58,379 nt of DNA from Desulfosporosinus sp. I2. GTDB lineage: Bacteria; Bacillota; Desulfitobacteriia; Desulfitobacteriales; Desulfitobacteriaceae. Below are positions 58,292 through 58,379 of the stretch, piece by piece (within the stretch, counting starts at the first letter, position 1; every line of letters starts with the position of its first letter). A program made the position numbers and the translations under genes. Location: NCBI RefSeq assembly GCF_000960765.1, contig NZ_JYNH01000015.1, positions 1 through 58,379 on the forward strand, in the 5' to 3' direction. The notes under the pieces were generated by a model, which searched no databases, was not told the DNA's origin, and saw only the letters and a list, made by a program, of their open reading frames with translations.

Positions 58292-58379
58292 ACGTCTTCC
58301 CCCTTTGCCGGTGCAATCAATGTGGAACAACTTGAAAACACTAATTCACCGGTCATATCGTAACCAGTCGTCTCGATAA
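58288..58379 (-). CDS. FAS1-like dehydratase subunit (3' part only)
   Basis: The window ends inside this gene. The visible codons read IETTGYDMTGELVFSSCSTL then IAPAKGEDV and a stop, closely matching the end of the FAS1-like subunit at 37720 (VETIGYDFSGELVFTSCSTL). It is therefore a second copy of that subunit, here with its MaoC partner directly downstream by a 4-base overlap. Confidence 0.85.
   Translation of the reverse strand, partial: IETTGYDMTGELVFSSCSTLIAPAKGEDV

Overview
The window looks like chromosome of an anaerobic, AT-rich Clostridia member of the Peptococcaceae type (Desulfosporosinus/Desulfitobacterium-like). This is inferred from the gene set: T-box leaders, a CotJC-type spore-coat manganese catalase, a DUF438/hemerythrin/PAS protein, a Tat-exported molybdopterin reductase with NrfD partner, and a large acyl-CoA degradation island. 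No rRNA, tRNA, CRISPR array, intact transposase or prophage was found.

Layout. 1-5.3 kb: end of a Uma2 protein, an M20 peptidase, a HIT protein, a two-gene chromate transporter beside an FCD-type GntR regulator whose palindromic operators (GGTATACC core) lie on both sides of the regulator gene, and a manganese catalase. 5.3-11.3 kb: amino-acid biosynthesis under T-box control. aroF-aroQ has a Phe-type (TTC) T-box and serC-serA-DUF1015 has a Ser-type (TCC) T-box. Each full T-box is followed by a second antiterminator/terminator module without a Stem I. 11.3-23.9 kb: a mixed housekeeping/accessory stretch with a Hen1/Pnkp deletion relic, a zinc-ribbon peptide, ComFB, MutY, an EamA-like protein, a Rad3-type helicase with a nuclease-like N-terminus, GNAT, two multi-pass membrane proteins separated by a dense palindrome mosaic, a permease and the DUF438 protein. 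23.9-31.3 kb: a three-gene respiratory molybdoenzyme operon of the Asp-ligated class, a CorA transporter and an MFS transporter.

31.3-58.4 kb is a minus-strand acyl-CoA island. It holds two near-duplicate acyl-CoA ligases, a 4-hydroxybutyryl-CoA dehydratase, four 3-hydroxyacyl-CoA dehydrogenases, two thiolases, two acyl-CoA dehydrogenases, a crotonase, MaoC/FAS1-like hydratase subunits, a carboxyltransferase, an orphan branched-chain-type binding lipoprotein, an old-yellow-enzyme homologue, an adenine deaminase, a DUF362 protein and others. Together these can activate an acid, convert it to crotonyl-CoA or a longer enoyl-CoA, and carry it through beta-oxidation to acetyl-CoA. ETF genes are not in the window.

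The main discovery is regulatory. Six intergenic sites read as sigma-54 promoters (GG-N10-GC spacing, consensus TGGCAC-N5-TTGCA). Each lies 100-270 bases upstream of one transcription unit in the island and none was noticed elsewhere. Several have inverted repeats further upstream that could bind an enhancer-binding protein. The window also carries three internal-deletion scars (hen1/pnkp, queG-like, SDR/crotonase) and a one-base frameshift in the DUF1015 gene. All functional calls come from reading motifs; no database search was possible.
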